Positions 49,106 through 56,821 of a stretch of DNA of 64,000 nt are shown here, piece after piece. The position numbers and the translations under genes are program-made. This DNA comes from Croceibacterium salegens. Its GTDB lineage: Bacteria; Pseudomonadota; Alphaproteobacteria; Sphingomonadales; Sphingomonadaceae. The stretch is from NCBI RefSeq assembly GCF_009827435.1, contig NZ_WTYM01000057.1, positions 62,001 through 126,000 of the forward strand, read 5' to 3'. The notes under the pieces are model-generated. The model was given only the letters and a program-made list of their open reading frames with translations. It was not told the origin of the DNA and searched no databases. Within the stretch, counting starts at the first letter, position 1; every line of letters begins with the position of its first letter.

Positions 49106-50407
49106 ATGACTGCAAGAAAAATGCAGACTTCGGTGCTCGCGTTGGCAGCAGCATGCGCCTGGGCGGTCCCGGCGCAGGCCGAAGATGCCGATACGGCCGC
49201 GCTCCGGCAGCAGCTCTCCGAAATGCGCGCGCAAATGGCGGCGATGGCGGAGCAGATGAACGCCATGCAGAGCCGCCTCGACTCAGCGCAGGCCAAGGCC
49301 GAGGCCGCCGAAGACGCGGCCAACGATGCCGCCCAGACCGCGCAAGTCGCGGCGGCGACCGCCGCCGACGCCAAGGCCGAGAGCGACACCACCGGTGCTT
49401 TCGCCAAAGCCGCCAAGTGGGCCGCCGACACCAAGATTTCGGGCCGGATGTATTACAACGTCAGTTCGGTCAACGCGAAGGACGCGGCCGGCAACAAGGT
49501 CGAGAGCGACGGCGGTTTCGAGCTCAAGCGCTTCTACCTCGGCGTGGACCACAAATTCGACGATACCTTCGCCGGAAACGTCACGATGGACGTCAGCCCG
49601 GTCGACAACGGCGGCAAAGCCGTCGGCTACGGCTTCTACATCAAGAAGGCGTACCTCGAAGCCAAGCTGGCCAAGGAACTCAAGCTTCGGCTCGGCTCGG
49701 CGGACATGCCGTGGATCCCCTACGTCGAGGGCGTCTACGGCTATCGCCACATCGAGAAGACCCTGACCGACCTCGACAGCTTCGGCACCTCGGCCGACTG
49801 GGGCGTCCATGCCTCGGGCGATTTGGCCGATGGCGTGGTCAGCTACCAGGTATCGGCCGTTGACGGTGCCGGTTACCGCGAGCCGAAGTTCACCGAGACC
49901 ATCGATTTCGAAGGCCGAATCTCGGCCAAGTTCGGCGGGTTCAACGTCGCCGTCGGCGGATACACCGGCGAGCTCGGCAAGGACGTGACCGGCGCGGCGC
50001 CCTATCGCACCGCCACGCGCTTCAACGCGATGCTGGCCTACAAGGACGAGATCGCCGGCATGCCGGTAACGATCGGCGGCGAATACTTCACGGCGAAGAA
50101 CTGGAAGGTCCTGCAGGCTGCGCCGAAGGACAAGGCCGAAGGATACTCCCTGTTTGCCTCCATCGCGCCCGTCGAGCAATGGAGCGTCTTCGGCCGCCTC
50201 GACCACATCGAGCCGTTCAAGAACTCCGCCCCGCTCATGCAGGACGATTTCATGATGTTCGGCGTGCAGTTCAGCCCGGCGACGATCGTCGACTTCGCGC
50301 TGGTCTACAAGCGCGACAATGCCGACGGCGGACTCAAGATCGGCAACCTCGGATCGGGCCAGGAAAAGCGCGACGAGGTAGGACTTTACGGCCAGTTCCG
50401 CTTCTGA
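49106..50407 (+). CDS. Outer membrane porin, probably phosphate-regulated (OprO/OprP-like)
   Basis: A 433-residue outer membrane protein. Signal peptide MTARKMQTSVLALAAACAWA ends near VPAQA. Residues 28-90 form a coiled coil (LRQQLSEMRAQMAAMAEQMN), as in trimeric porins that bind peptidoglycan. The remainder has alternating amphipathic strands (ELKRFYLGVDHKFDDTFAG, LKLRLGSADMPWIPYVEG) and ends GLYGQFRF, with the terminal Phe used for BAM recognition. The layout fits phosphate-selective porins O/P. A Pho box upstream and pstS downstream indicate that it carries phosphate, although selectivity residues cannot be assigned by eye. Confidence 0.85.
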   Translation: MTARKMQTSVLALAAACAWAVPAQAEDADTAALRQQLSEMRAQMAAMAEQMNAMQSRLDSAQAKAEAAEDAANDAAQTAQVAAATAADAKAESDTTGAFAKAAKWAADTKISGRMYYNVSSVNAKDAAGNKVESDGGFELKRFYLGVDHKFDDTFAGNVTMDVSPVDNGGKAVGYGFYIKKAYLEAKLAKELKLRLGSADMPWIPYVEGVYGYRHIEKTLTDLDSFGTSADWGVHASGDLADGVVSYQVSAVDGAGYREPKFTETIDFEGRISAKFGGFNVAVGGYTGELGKDVTGAAPYRTATRFNAMLAYKDEIAGMPVTIGGEYFTAKNWKVLQAAPKDKAEGYSLFASIAPVEQWSVFGRLDHIEPFKNSAPLMQDDFMMFGVQFSPATIVDFALVYKRDNADGGLKIGNLGSGQEKRDEVGLYGQFRF

Positions 50408-50414
50408 CCGGCAT

Positions 50415-50432
50415 TTGTCACCCCTCTGTCAC
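50415..50432 (+). promoter_or_regulatory. Pho box upstream of pstS
   Basis: TTGTCAC and CTGTCAC separated by CCCT form a near-perfect PhoB box, 45 bases before the pstS start and just after the porin stop. It gives pstS its own phosphate-controlled promoter. Confidence 0.85.
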
Positions 50433-50476
50433 ACAGCAAGCATAACGAGCCCCAGAAAACCAAGCAGGAACCTCCC

Positions 50477-51523
50477 ATGAAACTCTCGAAAACGATTGCC
50501 TTCGCTACCCTCTCGGCCCTCGCTCTGACCGCCTGCGGCAGCAATAGCGGTGGCGGCGGCGCGCGCGACTCGATCCACGCCGTCGGCTCCTCGACCGTCT
50601 ATCCGTTCGCCAAGGCCGTTTCGGAAGCCTTCGCCCGCTCCAACCCCGACTTCAAGTCGCCGCTGATCGAATCCACCGGCACCGGTGGCGGCATGAAGCT
50701 GTTCTGCGCCGGCGTCGGTGCGGAAACGCCCGACATCGCCGATGCCAGCCGCCGCATGAAGGCGAGCGAATTCGCCGACTGCCAGGCCAACGGCGTGACC
50801 GACATCATGGAGATCCAGGTCGGCCTCGACGGCATCGCCTTCGCTTCGGCGAAGGACGGCATCACGATGAACCTGACCCCGGCGATCGTCTACAAGGCGC
50901 TGGCCGCCAGGCCCTATGGCAAGGAACAGACTGCCAAGACCTGGCGCGACGTCGATCCCTCGCTGCCCAACGACCCGATCCTCGTTTACGGCCCGCCGAC
51001 CACCTCGGGCACGCGCGACGCGCTCAAGGAACTGATCCTCGAAAAGGGCTGCACCGCCGATCCGGCGATGGAAGCGCTCAAGGAAGCGGACAAGGACCAG
51101 TTCGACCAGACCTGCACCGAAGTCCGTTCCGACGGCGCCTATGTTGACCAGGGCGAGCAGGACAACCTGATCGTGCAGAAGATCGAGAGCAACACCAGGG
51201 CCGTGGGCGTGTTCGGCTACTCGTACCTCGAGGAGAACTCCGACAAGCTGCAGGACCTGCCGATGAACGGCGTCCCGGCGACCTACGAGAACATCTCGAG
51301 CTTCAAGTACCCCGGCGCCCGCCCGCTCTACATCTACGTCAAGAAGGCGCACCTCGATGCCATTCCGGGCCTCAAGGAGTTCCTCAACGAGTGGACTTCG
51401 CAGTGGGCCAAAGGCGGCCCGCTGGCCAAGATCGGCCTCGTCGCCGCGCCTGACGACGTTCTCGCCAAGAGCGCCGCGACGATTGCCAACGGCACCACCC
51501 TTACCGCCGACGACCTCAAGTAA
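50477..51523 (+). CDS. pstS: Phosphate ABC transporter substrate-binding lipoprotein PstS
   Basis: A 348-residue periplasmic phosphate-binding protein. The signal MKLSKTIAFATLSALALTAC has a lipobox (LTAC, Cys20). Phosphate-binding segments are AVGSSTVYPFAKAVSEAFAR, ESTGTGGGMKLFCAGVG, DIADASRRMKASE and YGPPTTSGTRDALKELI. A Pho box precedes it. pstC, pstA, pstB, phoU and phoB are not nearby; the next gene is on the other strand. A long GC stem-loop follows the stop. Confidence 0.95.
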   Translation: MKLSKTIAFATLSALALTACGSNSGGGGARDSIHAVGSSTVYPFAKAVSEAFARSNPDFKSPLIESTGTGGGMKLFCAGVGAETPDIADASRRMKASEFADCQANGVTDIMEIQVGLDGIAFASAKDGITMNLTPAIVYKALAARPYGKEQTAKTWRDVDPSLPNDPILVYGPPTTSGTRDALKELILEKGCTADPAMEALKEADKDQFDQTCTEVRSDGAYVDQGEQDNLIVQKIESNTRAVGVFGYSYLEENSDKLQDLPMNGVPATYENISSFKYPGARPLYIYVKKAHLDAIPGLKEFLNEWTSQWAKGGPLAKIGLVAAPDDVLAKSAATIANGTTLTADDLK

Positions 51524-51542
51524 GGTCTTCGGTGTACCCGGA

Positions 51543-51578
51543 GGCGGCGCGGACAGTATCCCTTTGGTCCGCGCCGCC
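51543..51578 (+). terminator. GC-rich stem-loop after pstS
   Basis: A perfect 12-bp stem (GGCGGCGCGGAC / GTCCGCGCCGCC) with a 12-base loop lies between the convergent pstS and SGNH hydrolase genes. There is no clear U tract on either strand, so it is a likely but not certain bidirectional terminator. Confidence 0.6.
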
Positions 51579-51592
51579 GACCGGCTTCCGGT

Positions 51593-52825
51593 TTAGTTGA
51601 ACAGCGACAGGTCGATCGAATCCCCGACTGCCTTGAGCCCGGCGTCGGAGCCGTGCAGGTGGTCGCCCATGTGGTAGCCGTCGCGCATCTGCTCGGTATC
51701 GGCCGGGTCGGCGAAGGCGAGGTCGATCCGCGTCACGGCGTCGAACGCGCCGCCGTTGACGATCCAGTCGTTGATCGCCTGCCGGGCCTTTTCGCCCTCT
51801 TCCGACCAGTAGCTCGCACCCTTGTACGGGCCGATCGGTGCGCCGATCACCTTGATACCGGCCTCATGCGCGCGGGCGATGAGCTGCTTGTAGCCGGCGA
51901 TCATCTGGTCGACGTCGATCTGCGGCTGGTCGAGCGTGAAGGCGGCCCCGCCCGGACCACCGCGCTGCGGGCCATAGCGGTTGCCGATGTCGTTCACGCC
52001 CTCGAACACGATCATGTACTTCACGTTCGGCAGGCTCAGCACGTCCTCGTCGAACCTGCTCAGCGCGGACTCGCCCATGCCCGGGCTGAGCACGCGGTTG
52101 CCGCTGATCGCCTGGTTGGCGACCGCCCATTCCTTGCCCGCGGCCTGCAGCCGGTTGGCGAGGATATCGGGCCAGCGGCGGTTGGCGCCGGGGGTCGAGC
52201 CGACCCCGTCGGTGATCGAATCGCCATAGGCGACGATGGTGCCGAGCGCGTCGGGCGAATCCACCTCGACGCCCGACAGGAAAGCACGGAACTGCTTCCT
52301 GTCGGCCGGCTCGAAGCTCTTGCCGACGAAGTTGCCCGGCGGGCTGACGGCAAGCTCGTCCGTGCCGGTCAGGTGGCAGGTGCAGGCGCCGGTGTCCTCG
52401 GGCAGGTACATTTCGACCTTCATCCGCGCGAGGTCGGGCAGGTCGACGTCGACGACATCGGAGACGAACGGCGAACCGCGCGGGATCACCGCCCCGGCCT
52501 CGCCGCCGAAGGTCAGCGTGCGGCCGGTGCCCGGCACTTCCTTGCCGGCATCGTCGATCTGCGCGATCCGCGCCGCGCCGATCTTGAGCGGGTGGGGGCC
52601 ATAGCGGTTGGAGAAGGTCACCCGCAGCTTCGATCCGCCTTCGCTCACGCGGACGACCTGCGTGATCGTGACGTTGTCGTAGCTCGCCGCGGCGAACGGC
52701 CCTTCGGTGGACAACGGCGCGTGCGGCGCGGCGGTCCAGCTGGCCACCCACTTGGCGTCGGCCGGCGAGGTGGCCACGGCCAGCATTGCGGCGGCGCCAG
52801 CAAGGCTGAGTTTCGTAATTCGCAT
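51593..52825 (-). CDS. Secreted SGNH/GDSL family hydrolase
   Basis: A 410-residue esterase-type protein with signal peptide MRITKLSLAGAAAMLAVATS and cleavage near PADAKW. A beta-rich N-terminal domain (about residues 25-190) starts with KWVASWTAAPHAP. The catalytic block I is IVAYGDSITDGVGSTPGAN with Ser in GDS, block III is FEGVNDIGNRYG and block V is DGYHMGDHLHGSDAG with the Asp and His. This order fits secreted SGNH hydrolases such as rhamnogalacturonan acetylesterase-like enzymes. Substrate is unknown. Confidence 0.9.
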   Translation of the reverse strand: MRITKLSLAGAAAMLAVATSPADAKWVASWTAAPHAPLSTEGPFAAASYDNVTITQVVRVSEGGSKLRVTFSNRYGPHPLKIGAARIAQIDDAGKEVPGTGRTLTFGGEAGAVIPRGSPFVSDVVDVDLPDLARMKVEMYLPEDTGACTCHLTGTDELAVSPPGNFVGKSFEPADRKQFRAFLSGVEVDSPDALGTIVAYGDSITDGVGSTPGANRRWPDILANRLQAAGKEWAVANQAISGNRVLSPGMGESALSRFDEDVLSLPNVKYMIVFEGVNDIGNRYGPQRGGPGGAAFTLDQPQIDVDQMIAGYKQLIARAHEAGIKVIGAPIGPYKGASYWSEEGEKARQAINDWIVNGGAFDAVTRIDLAFADPADTEQMRDGYHMGDHLHGSDAGLKAVGDSIDLSLFN

Positions 52826-52864
52826 TGAAAAAGCCCTCCCAAAAATCTCAATTCGGCAAGTAAC

Positions 52865-53479
52865 TTAGCCCTTGTAAACCCAGTACTCCGGCCCCCAGCG
52901 CTCCTCGAGTTCGGCGAGGCACTCGACGTGGATTTCGCGCACGCGGGCGGCGGGCATGAATTCTGCCGGGTCGATTTCCTCGATCTTGAGCGTTGACTTG
53001 TCCTCGTAGAGGTGCTCGCCCTTGAGCAGCGCCTTCTCGTCGTAGGGCCAGATGAAGGCCTGCAGCGAATGGACGAGGTAGAGCCCGTCGTCCTTGAGTC
53101 CCTCGTGCCCGACCTTTGCCAGCTCGGCGCCGGTCGACATCTGGTGGAACCACATCTCGTCGGCAATGCCCCAGTCGGCCACCGCGACCTTGTCGCCCGA
53201 GTTCCACAGCACGATCTCGCCGATGCCCGAGTAGAAATCGAACACCCCCTTGGTGCCGTGGACCTGGAACGGCGTCGCGCCCCAGGTGATGTGGTAGACC
53301 GGATCGGGCGCCATCATGTCGGGCGCGGTGATCTCCTCGAACATGCTCGCGCCTTCGAGGTGCACGTGGCGGCAGTAGTTCTTCAGGATCGCCTTGTGCA
53401 GCGGGTCGGTGACCTTGTTGTGCAGTTCGATCGACGGGTCCATGCAGCGATAGACCTCGGCTTCGTATTTCGATGCCAT
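52865..53479 (-). CDS. Uncharacterised protein, possibly NTF2/SnoaL-like
   Basis: A 204-residue cytosolic protein starting MASKYEAEVYRCMDPSIELH at ATG 53479. It is rich in aromatic residues and has short strands alternating with helices (YHITWGATPFQVHGTKGVFD, VLWNSGDKVAVADWGIADEM, LYLVHSLQAFIWPYDEKA). This could be a cone-shaped alpha+beta fold such as SnoaL/NTF2, but no signature motif is certain. It lies 40 bases upstream of the SGNH gene on the same strand. Confidence 0.6.
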   Translation of the reverse strand: MASKYEAEVYRCMDPSIELHNKVTDPLHKAILKNYCRHVHLEGASMFEEITAPDMMAPDPVYHITWGATPFQVHGTKGVFDFYSGIGEIVLWNSGDKVAVADWGIADEMWFHQMSTGAELAKVGHEGLKDDGLYLVHSLQAFIWPYDEKALLKGEHLYEDKSTLKIEEIDPAEFMPAARVREIHVECLAELEERWGPEYWVYKG

Positions 53480-53854
53480 GTGGGTTCCTCTCCTTCGCGG
53501 CATTGATGGCACATGGAGGGCGCGGGAGAAAGCGCCTGAGGTGACTGGCACGGACCGGGTGTTTCACGGTCCAGCGGTGAAAACGTCCGGTCCGTGGAGT
53601 TTACGCCCGCTTGACACATCTGACAGTGTCCTGGGCCAAAACTCTGCGGGCCGAAATTTACGCTGTCCTGCACTCCCTTTGTGCTTGAAGGGCCCGATCC
53701 GCTGTCTGTTCTGTTCTGGGGATGCGGATCGTGACTGCCCTGCCGGGATCGACAGGCGCGGTAGCGTAATCGTCAGGGTGATCATCTCCCCAAGGTCGAA
53801 ATTAACCGTCTTGGGCAAGACTCCCAAAATGTAGACAAAAGCGGAGAGGGCAAA
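53480..53854. other. Intergenic region before the first PilZ gene
   Basis: A 375-base gap between divergent genes. It contains the sequence TTGACA at 53613 with the short inverted repeat GACAC/GTGTC around it, which may be a promoter with an operator. The ORFs that cross it in both directions have no recognisable features. GGAGAGGG just before 53855 is the ribosome binding site of the PilZ gene. Confidence 0.35.
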
Positions 53855-54199
53855 ATGTCCGTACTTGCCATACGCGCGCATGAGCGTTTTGGCGTCTATC
53901 GGAGAGTCTTCCTCCGCAAGAATCGCACCTGCGCAGGTGTCGGACTACTGATCCAGCAATCCCTCGGTGGGTGCAGGGTAGGAAGCCTCGAAGAGTCAGA
54001 GTTCTGCAAGGGCGACCAGGTGAACTTCTGGATAGAGGGGCATGGCCGAATTGCCGGCGAGGTGTGCTGGTCAGGCAGCCATGGCGTAGGCCTGTGCTTT
54101 GACCAACCGCTTGAACAGGGCGACTTGCTGCACTTGTCAGAATTGGTGAGAAGCGAGCCCGAAGCTGAAGCGCAGGTCTTGCGCTTATTCGGCACCTGA
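53855..54199 (+). CDS. PilZ-like domain protein
   Basis: A 114-residue protein. It begins near a basic segment (RAHERFGVYRRVFLRKNR) and then has the beta-barrel pattern of PilZ: CRVGSLEESEFCKGDQVNFW, GRIAGEVCWSGSHGVGLCFD and QPLEQGDLLHL. The RxxxR plus D/NxSxxG pair is not perfect, so cyclic di-GMP binding is uncertain. ATG 53855 has GGAGAGGG at good spacing. The DNA from here to comM is visibly more AT-rich than the rest of the window. Confidence 0.65.
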   Translation: MSVLAIRAHERFGVYRRVFLRKNRTCAGVGLLIQQSLGGCRVGSLEESEFCKGDQVNFWIEGHGRIAGEVCWSGSHGVGLCFDQPLEQGDLLHLSELVRSEPEAEAQVLRLFGT

Positions 54200-54239
54200 C
54201 TCGCGCGAGCGCAATGCAACCAAGGAATGGGATGCCGGC

Positions 54240-54275
54240 AGCGGACTGTCGGCTAGCGAACTAATTTTGGACGCT
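54240..54275 (+). repeat. Degenerate copy of the cassette 5' repeat
   Basis: Ungapped comparison with 56059-56094 gives 29 identities in 36 bases (AGCGG-CTGTC-GCTA-CGA ... AATT--GGACGCT). It lies in the gap between the two PilZ genes. Confidence 0.6.
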
Positions 54276-54308
54276 CTCGATTTCTGAAAGGCCAAAATCA
54301 TTGCGTTG

Positions 54309-54710
54309 CTACCTCGGCGTAGGGTGAGTGATAGTATCTTCAACCGGCGGAAAGCGCGCCACGATACTGTCCACGACAGAGGGATGAAGCGGGGCGAGGA
54401 ACCCCATTCCGGCTTTACCATCCTGAGTCCAAGCGACGAATCCTGCTTGTATTTCCAAATTGGCAAACTTTATCGAGTAAATTCTTTCCAAGACCGGGTG
54501 ACCGTGTCTTATTGTGATTGCACAGCCTTCCTCGGAAATATCATCGATTGTGCCCCGGCAAAACGAGCCTTTCGCATCTTTCATGATTGTCTCAACGTGC
54601 GTTTCACGTCGAGAACTCGATCGTCTGTTTGGTTGAACTTCGTCGGTTTGGCTCATCTCAGCCCCGCTCGTCGCTTTGAGCTTAGTAGGACATGAATCAA
54701 TTTCAACCAT
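54309..54710 (-). CDS. PilZ domain protein
   Basis: A 133-residue protein. A short polar N-terminus is followed by the cyclic di-GMP binding signature: QPNRRSSSRRETHVETIMKD (RxxxR) and, after a strand, DDISEEGCAITIRHG (D-x-S-x-x-G). The barrel continues with KFANLEIQAGFVAWTQDGKA and GMGFLAPLHP. It should bind cyclic di-GMP as a receptor. The ATG at 54710 is backed by AAGGAGA; an internal Met19 is possible. It faces the first PilZ gene, with a degenerate cassette-type repeat between them. Confidence 0.82.
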   Translation of the reverse strand: MVEIDSCPTKLKATSGAEMSQTDEVQPNRRSSSRRETHVETIMKDAKGSFCRGTIDDISEEGCAITIRHGHPVLERIYSIKFANLEIQAGFVAWTQDGKAGMGFLAPLHPSVVDSIVARFPPVEDTITHPTPR

Positions 54711-54776
54711 ATAGATTCTCCTTTCTACGCTGACATGTCGTCGACCAGATTAGGCAAATCATAAATGCCGCGGTGG

Positions 54777-54804
54777 TGTCTCTCTTCCACCCTTTTCGTG
54801 ACTT
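54777..54804 (+). repeat. Degenerate copy of the cassette 3' repeat start
   Basis: TGTC...CTTCCACCC...GTGACTT resembles the start of the 86-bp repeat and its upstream bases at 57235-57263. A 5'-type repeat starts only 26 bases later, the same order as at the cassette junction in comM. Confidence 0.4.
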
Positions 54805-54830
54805 TATCGACAAGGCTGGTCATTGCCTCG

Positions 54831-54867
54831 AGCGGACCAACCGCTAATGACCGCGATTGCGGGCATT
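54831..54867 (+). repeat. Degenerate copy of the cassette 5' repeat
   Basis: AGCGGACC--CCGCTAA-GACC, then ATTGCGG, aligns with 56834 onward with one gap and about nine mismatches. It precedes a small membrane ORF, as the intact copies precede their cargo genes. Confidence 0.55.
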
Positions 54868-54891
54868 GATTGTTGGCTGCATGATTACCGC

Positions 54892-55199
54892 ATGAAGCGG
54901 AGAAGATTTGTGATGTCAGGTGGAGCCCGAGCGCTATTTGGCGTTGTGGGTATCGTTTTGTTGACAAGCGAAATGCACAATATTGGGTGGGGCAAAATAA
55001 TAACGACGGAACGCCAGTCAAGATGGCGGAACATCCTAGCGCATTCTGGTTGTACATTGTGTTCAAGGCAATATTAGGAATTGCAGACGTCTACGCTTTT
55101 GTTTTTGGGATTAAGAAAGCCCGGTCAGGAATGACAGCTTTCCACGCAAGAGCAGACCAAGTAGCCGTCAAGCACGCGGTGGCTGCCTGCGATAGCTGA
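54892..55199 (+). pseudogene. Small membrane protein gene, probably frameshifted
   Basis: Two overlapping plus-strand frames each carry half of what looks like one small membrane protein. The first starts at ATG 54892 (MKRRRFVMSGGARALFG, VVGIVLLTS helix) and loses its character near 55010. The second is open from a GTG at 54987 and contains AEHPSAFWLYIVFKAILGIA with a second helix. A frameshift near 54990-55015 would join them. The region lies between a degenerate 5'-type repeat (54831) and a degenerate 3'-type repeat (55129), and is AT-rich, so it may be a decayed cassette. The second frame alone could also be an intact microprotein. Confidence 0.35.
55129..55158 (+). repeat. Degenerate copy of the cassette 3' repeat start
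   Basis: GAATGAC-GCTTTCCAC-CA--AGC-GAC matches 56719-56748, the stop region and 3' repeat start of cassette 1, at 24 of 30 positions. It ends 10 bases from the comM stop codon. Confidence 0.6.
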
Positions 55200-56038
55200 G
55201 CGCCTCCGCGACGTGGATGCGGCCGACGCTTTCTGACCCAGACAAGTCGGCAATCGTGCGCGCCACCCTCAGGATGCGGGTGTAGCCGCGCGCTGAGAGG
55301 CGCATCGCCTCGGCGGCCTGCATGAGGAGCTTGCAGCCCGCGTCGTCGGGCGTGACGAAGGATTCCAGCCCCTCGCCGTCGAGGTCGGCGTTGGTGCGGG
55401 CGCCCGTCCGGTCCTTGCGCGCGGTCTGGACGGCGCGAGACGCGGCGACCCGCGCGGCGACTTCGGCGCTGCCTTCGGCGGGCGGGGGCAGGGCGAGGTC
55501 GGCGGCACTGACCGGGTCGACCTCGACGTGGAGGTCGATGCGGTCGAGCAGCGGGCCGGAAACCTTGCTCTGGTAGTCGGCGGCGCAGCGCGGGGCGCGG
55601 CTGCAGGCGAGCGCGGCATCGCCGAGGTGCCCGCAGCGGCACGGGTTCATCGCCGCGATGAGCTGGACGCGCGCGGGGTAGGTCACATGGGCATTGGCCC
55701 GCGCCACGCTGACCTCGCCGGTCTCGAGCGGCTGGCGCAGCGAATCGAGCACCGCGCGCTGGAACTCGGGCAGTTCGTCGAGGAAGAGCACGCCGAGGTG
55801 CGCGAGGCTGACCTCTCCCGGCTTCACCCGCAGCCCGCCGCCGGTGAGCGCGGCGATCGAGGCCGAGTGGTGCGGGTCGCGGTAGGGCCGGCGGCGGCTG
55901 ATGCGCCCACCCTCGAGCGTTCCGGCGACCGACTGCACCATCGAGGCTTCGAGCGCCTCGCCCGGCGTCATCGGCGGCAGGATCCCCGGCAGGCACGAAG
56001 CGAGCAGCGACTTGCCCGCGCCCGGCGGCCCGATCATC

Positions 56039-56046
56039 AGCAGGTT
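56039..56046. repeat. Junction 8-mer AGCAGGTT, left comM/cassette 1 border
   Basis: The first of three direct copies. In comM it encodes part of the Asn-Leu-Leu before Walker A. It is either a target-site duplication or the core of a recombination site. Confidence 0.85.
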
Positions 56047-56092
56047 CAGGCCCCCAAAAGCGGCCTGTCCGCTAACGACCCAATTGCGGACG
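56047..56092 (+). repeat. Cassette 5' repeat, copy 1 (46 bp)
   Basis: Identical to 56822-56867. It contains two overlapping short dyads: AGCGG-CCTGT-CCGCT and GTCCGC...GCGGAC. It starts with CAGGCCCCC directly after the junction 8-mer. Confidence 0.9.
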
Positions 56093-56145
56093 CTTTCTGA
56101 AACTGCTCCATTTGCTCGACGAACTGTTCGCACCAAGGGGAGATT

Positions 56146-56724
56146 ATGGCCGCGCTTACAATCCGGCTCAAGGCAGCGACATTGGGCTTTGGTATTACGG
56201 TTGCGCCGTTAGCTATCGTTGCAACTGCGCACCTAACTTTTATGCCGCAGATCGTCGCGGCTATGGAAGGACTGGACAGTAACGATCGAGCTCTGGCGGT
56301 TTCGTTCTTGCGAAGGGATTGGTTTGCGCAGCACGGTATAGTGGCAATATTATTTGCCATTTACTGGGTGATAACGGCGGCGCTCGGAAAAGAACAAATT
56401 CTAAGGGCCAAGGCTGCCAATAGCATCCTGGCCTTTTGCGTTGCCGCATATCTGACAATAACTTTGTACTTCATCTTCGTTCAGTGGCCCGACGGACTAA
56501 CGTTCGTATGCCCGCTTCTCGGTATCTCTGACGCAGACGCGCCCCCCTTCGGCTTCGACGTCCCGTCATCATGCGATGCTTTCGTCTACGCGGCCAACCA
56601 AATGATATTGTTGGGACTGGTGGGATTGATCGCACCCCTGATCATAAGCCTAGTCGTCCGCATAGTTTCATCTCGCCGCGCATATCAGCTAAAGGATGAG
56701 GCTCCTCCATCCTTGCTTGAATGA
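56146..56724 (+). CDS. Cassette-borne polytopic membrane protein, unknown
   Basis: A 192-residue protein with four hydrophobic helices, near residues 10-36, 63-82, 92-112 and 148-172 (ATLGFGITVAPLAIVATAHL, GIVAILFAIYWVITAALG, NSILAFCVAAYLTITLYFIF, MILLGLVGLIAPLIISLVV). The loop between the last two has two cysteines (FVCPLLG and PSSCDAF). ATG 56146 has a strong AAGGGGAG ribosome binding site, so it can be translated from its own signal. It lies on the strand opposite comM and fills cassette 1. I recognise no family. Composition is more AT-rich than its surroundings, pointing to foreign origin. Confidence 0.75.
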   Translation: MAALTIRLKAATLGFGITVAPLAIVATAHLTFMPQIVAAMEGLDSNDRALAVSFLRRDWFAQHGIVAILFAIYWVITAALGKEQILRAKAANSILAFCVAAYLTITLYFIFVQWPDGLTFVCPLLGISDADAPPFGFDVPSSCDAFVYAANQMILLGLVGLIAPLIISLVVRIVSSRRAYQLKDEAPPSLLE

Positions 56725-56727
56725 CTG

Positions 56728-56813
56728 CTTTCCACCCATTAGCTGACTTCGGGGGCTGACTATGTAACACCCGATAGTCGCCGTTCCTGTGTGGGTCTTT
56801 ACAACACAACAGG
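56728..56813 (+). repeat. Cassette 3' repeat, copy 1 (86 bp)
   Basis: Identical to 57241-57326. It starts CTTTCCACCCATTAGC and ends CAACAGG. Inside are the dyads GACTAT...ATAGTC (56758-56779) and CCTGT-GTG...CAC-AACAGG (56786-56813). It may act as terminator and as recombination site. Confidence 0.9.
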
Positions 56814-56821
56814 AGCAGGTT
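56814..56821. repeat. Junction 8-mer AGCAGGTT between cassettes 1 and 2
   Basis: The second of three direct copies, shared by the end of cassette 1 and the start of cassette 2. Confidence 0.85.

Larger units (their letters stand above)
56047..56813 (+). mobile_element. Gene cassette 1 inserted in comM
   Basis: A 767-bp unit: a 46-bp 5' repeat, one ORF (56146-56724) and an 86-bp 3' repeat, bounded on both sides by AGCAGGTT. Both end repeats are identical to those of cassette 2. The ORF stop codon is 3 bases from the 3' repeat. The interior is more AT-rich than comM and no transposase or integrase is encoded. The ends carry related sequences in inverted orientation, but no simple terminal inverted repeat. 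It could be an integron-like cassette of a new kind or a non-autonomous transposon with cargo. Confidence 0.8.

Noticed and set aside
53564-53881. 105-codon minus-strand ORF in the gap before the first PilZ gene
   Set aside because: No domain, poor start context, and it overlaps the PilZ ribosome binding site and start.
54725-55066. 113-codon minus-strand ORF across the repeat remnants
   Set aside because: It runs through two repeat-like segments, has no recognisable feature, and its cysteine/serine-rich sequence looks noncoding.
56728-56821. Classical integron attC site
   Set aside because: The right border is AGGTTCAGG or AGGTTGTGT, not GTTRRRY, and no RYYYAAC starts the 86-bp repeat. Position and size are attC-like, but the consensus is absent.
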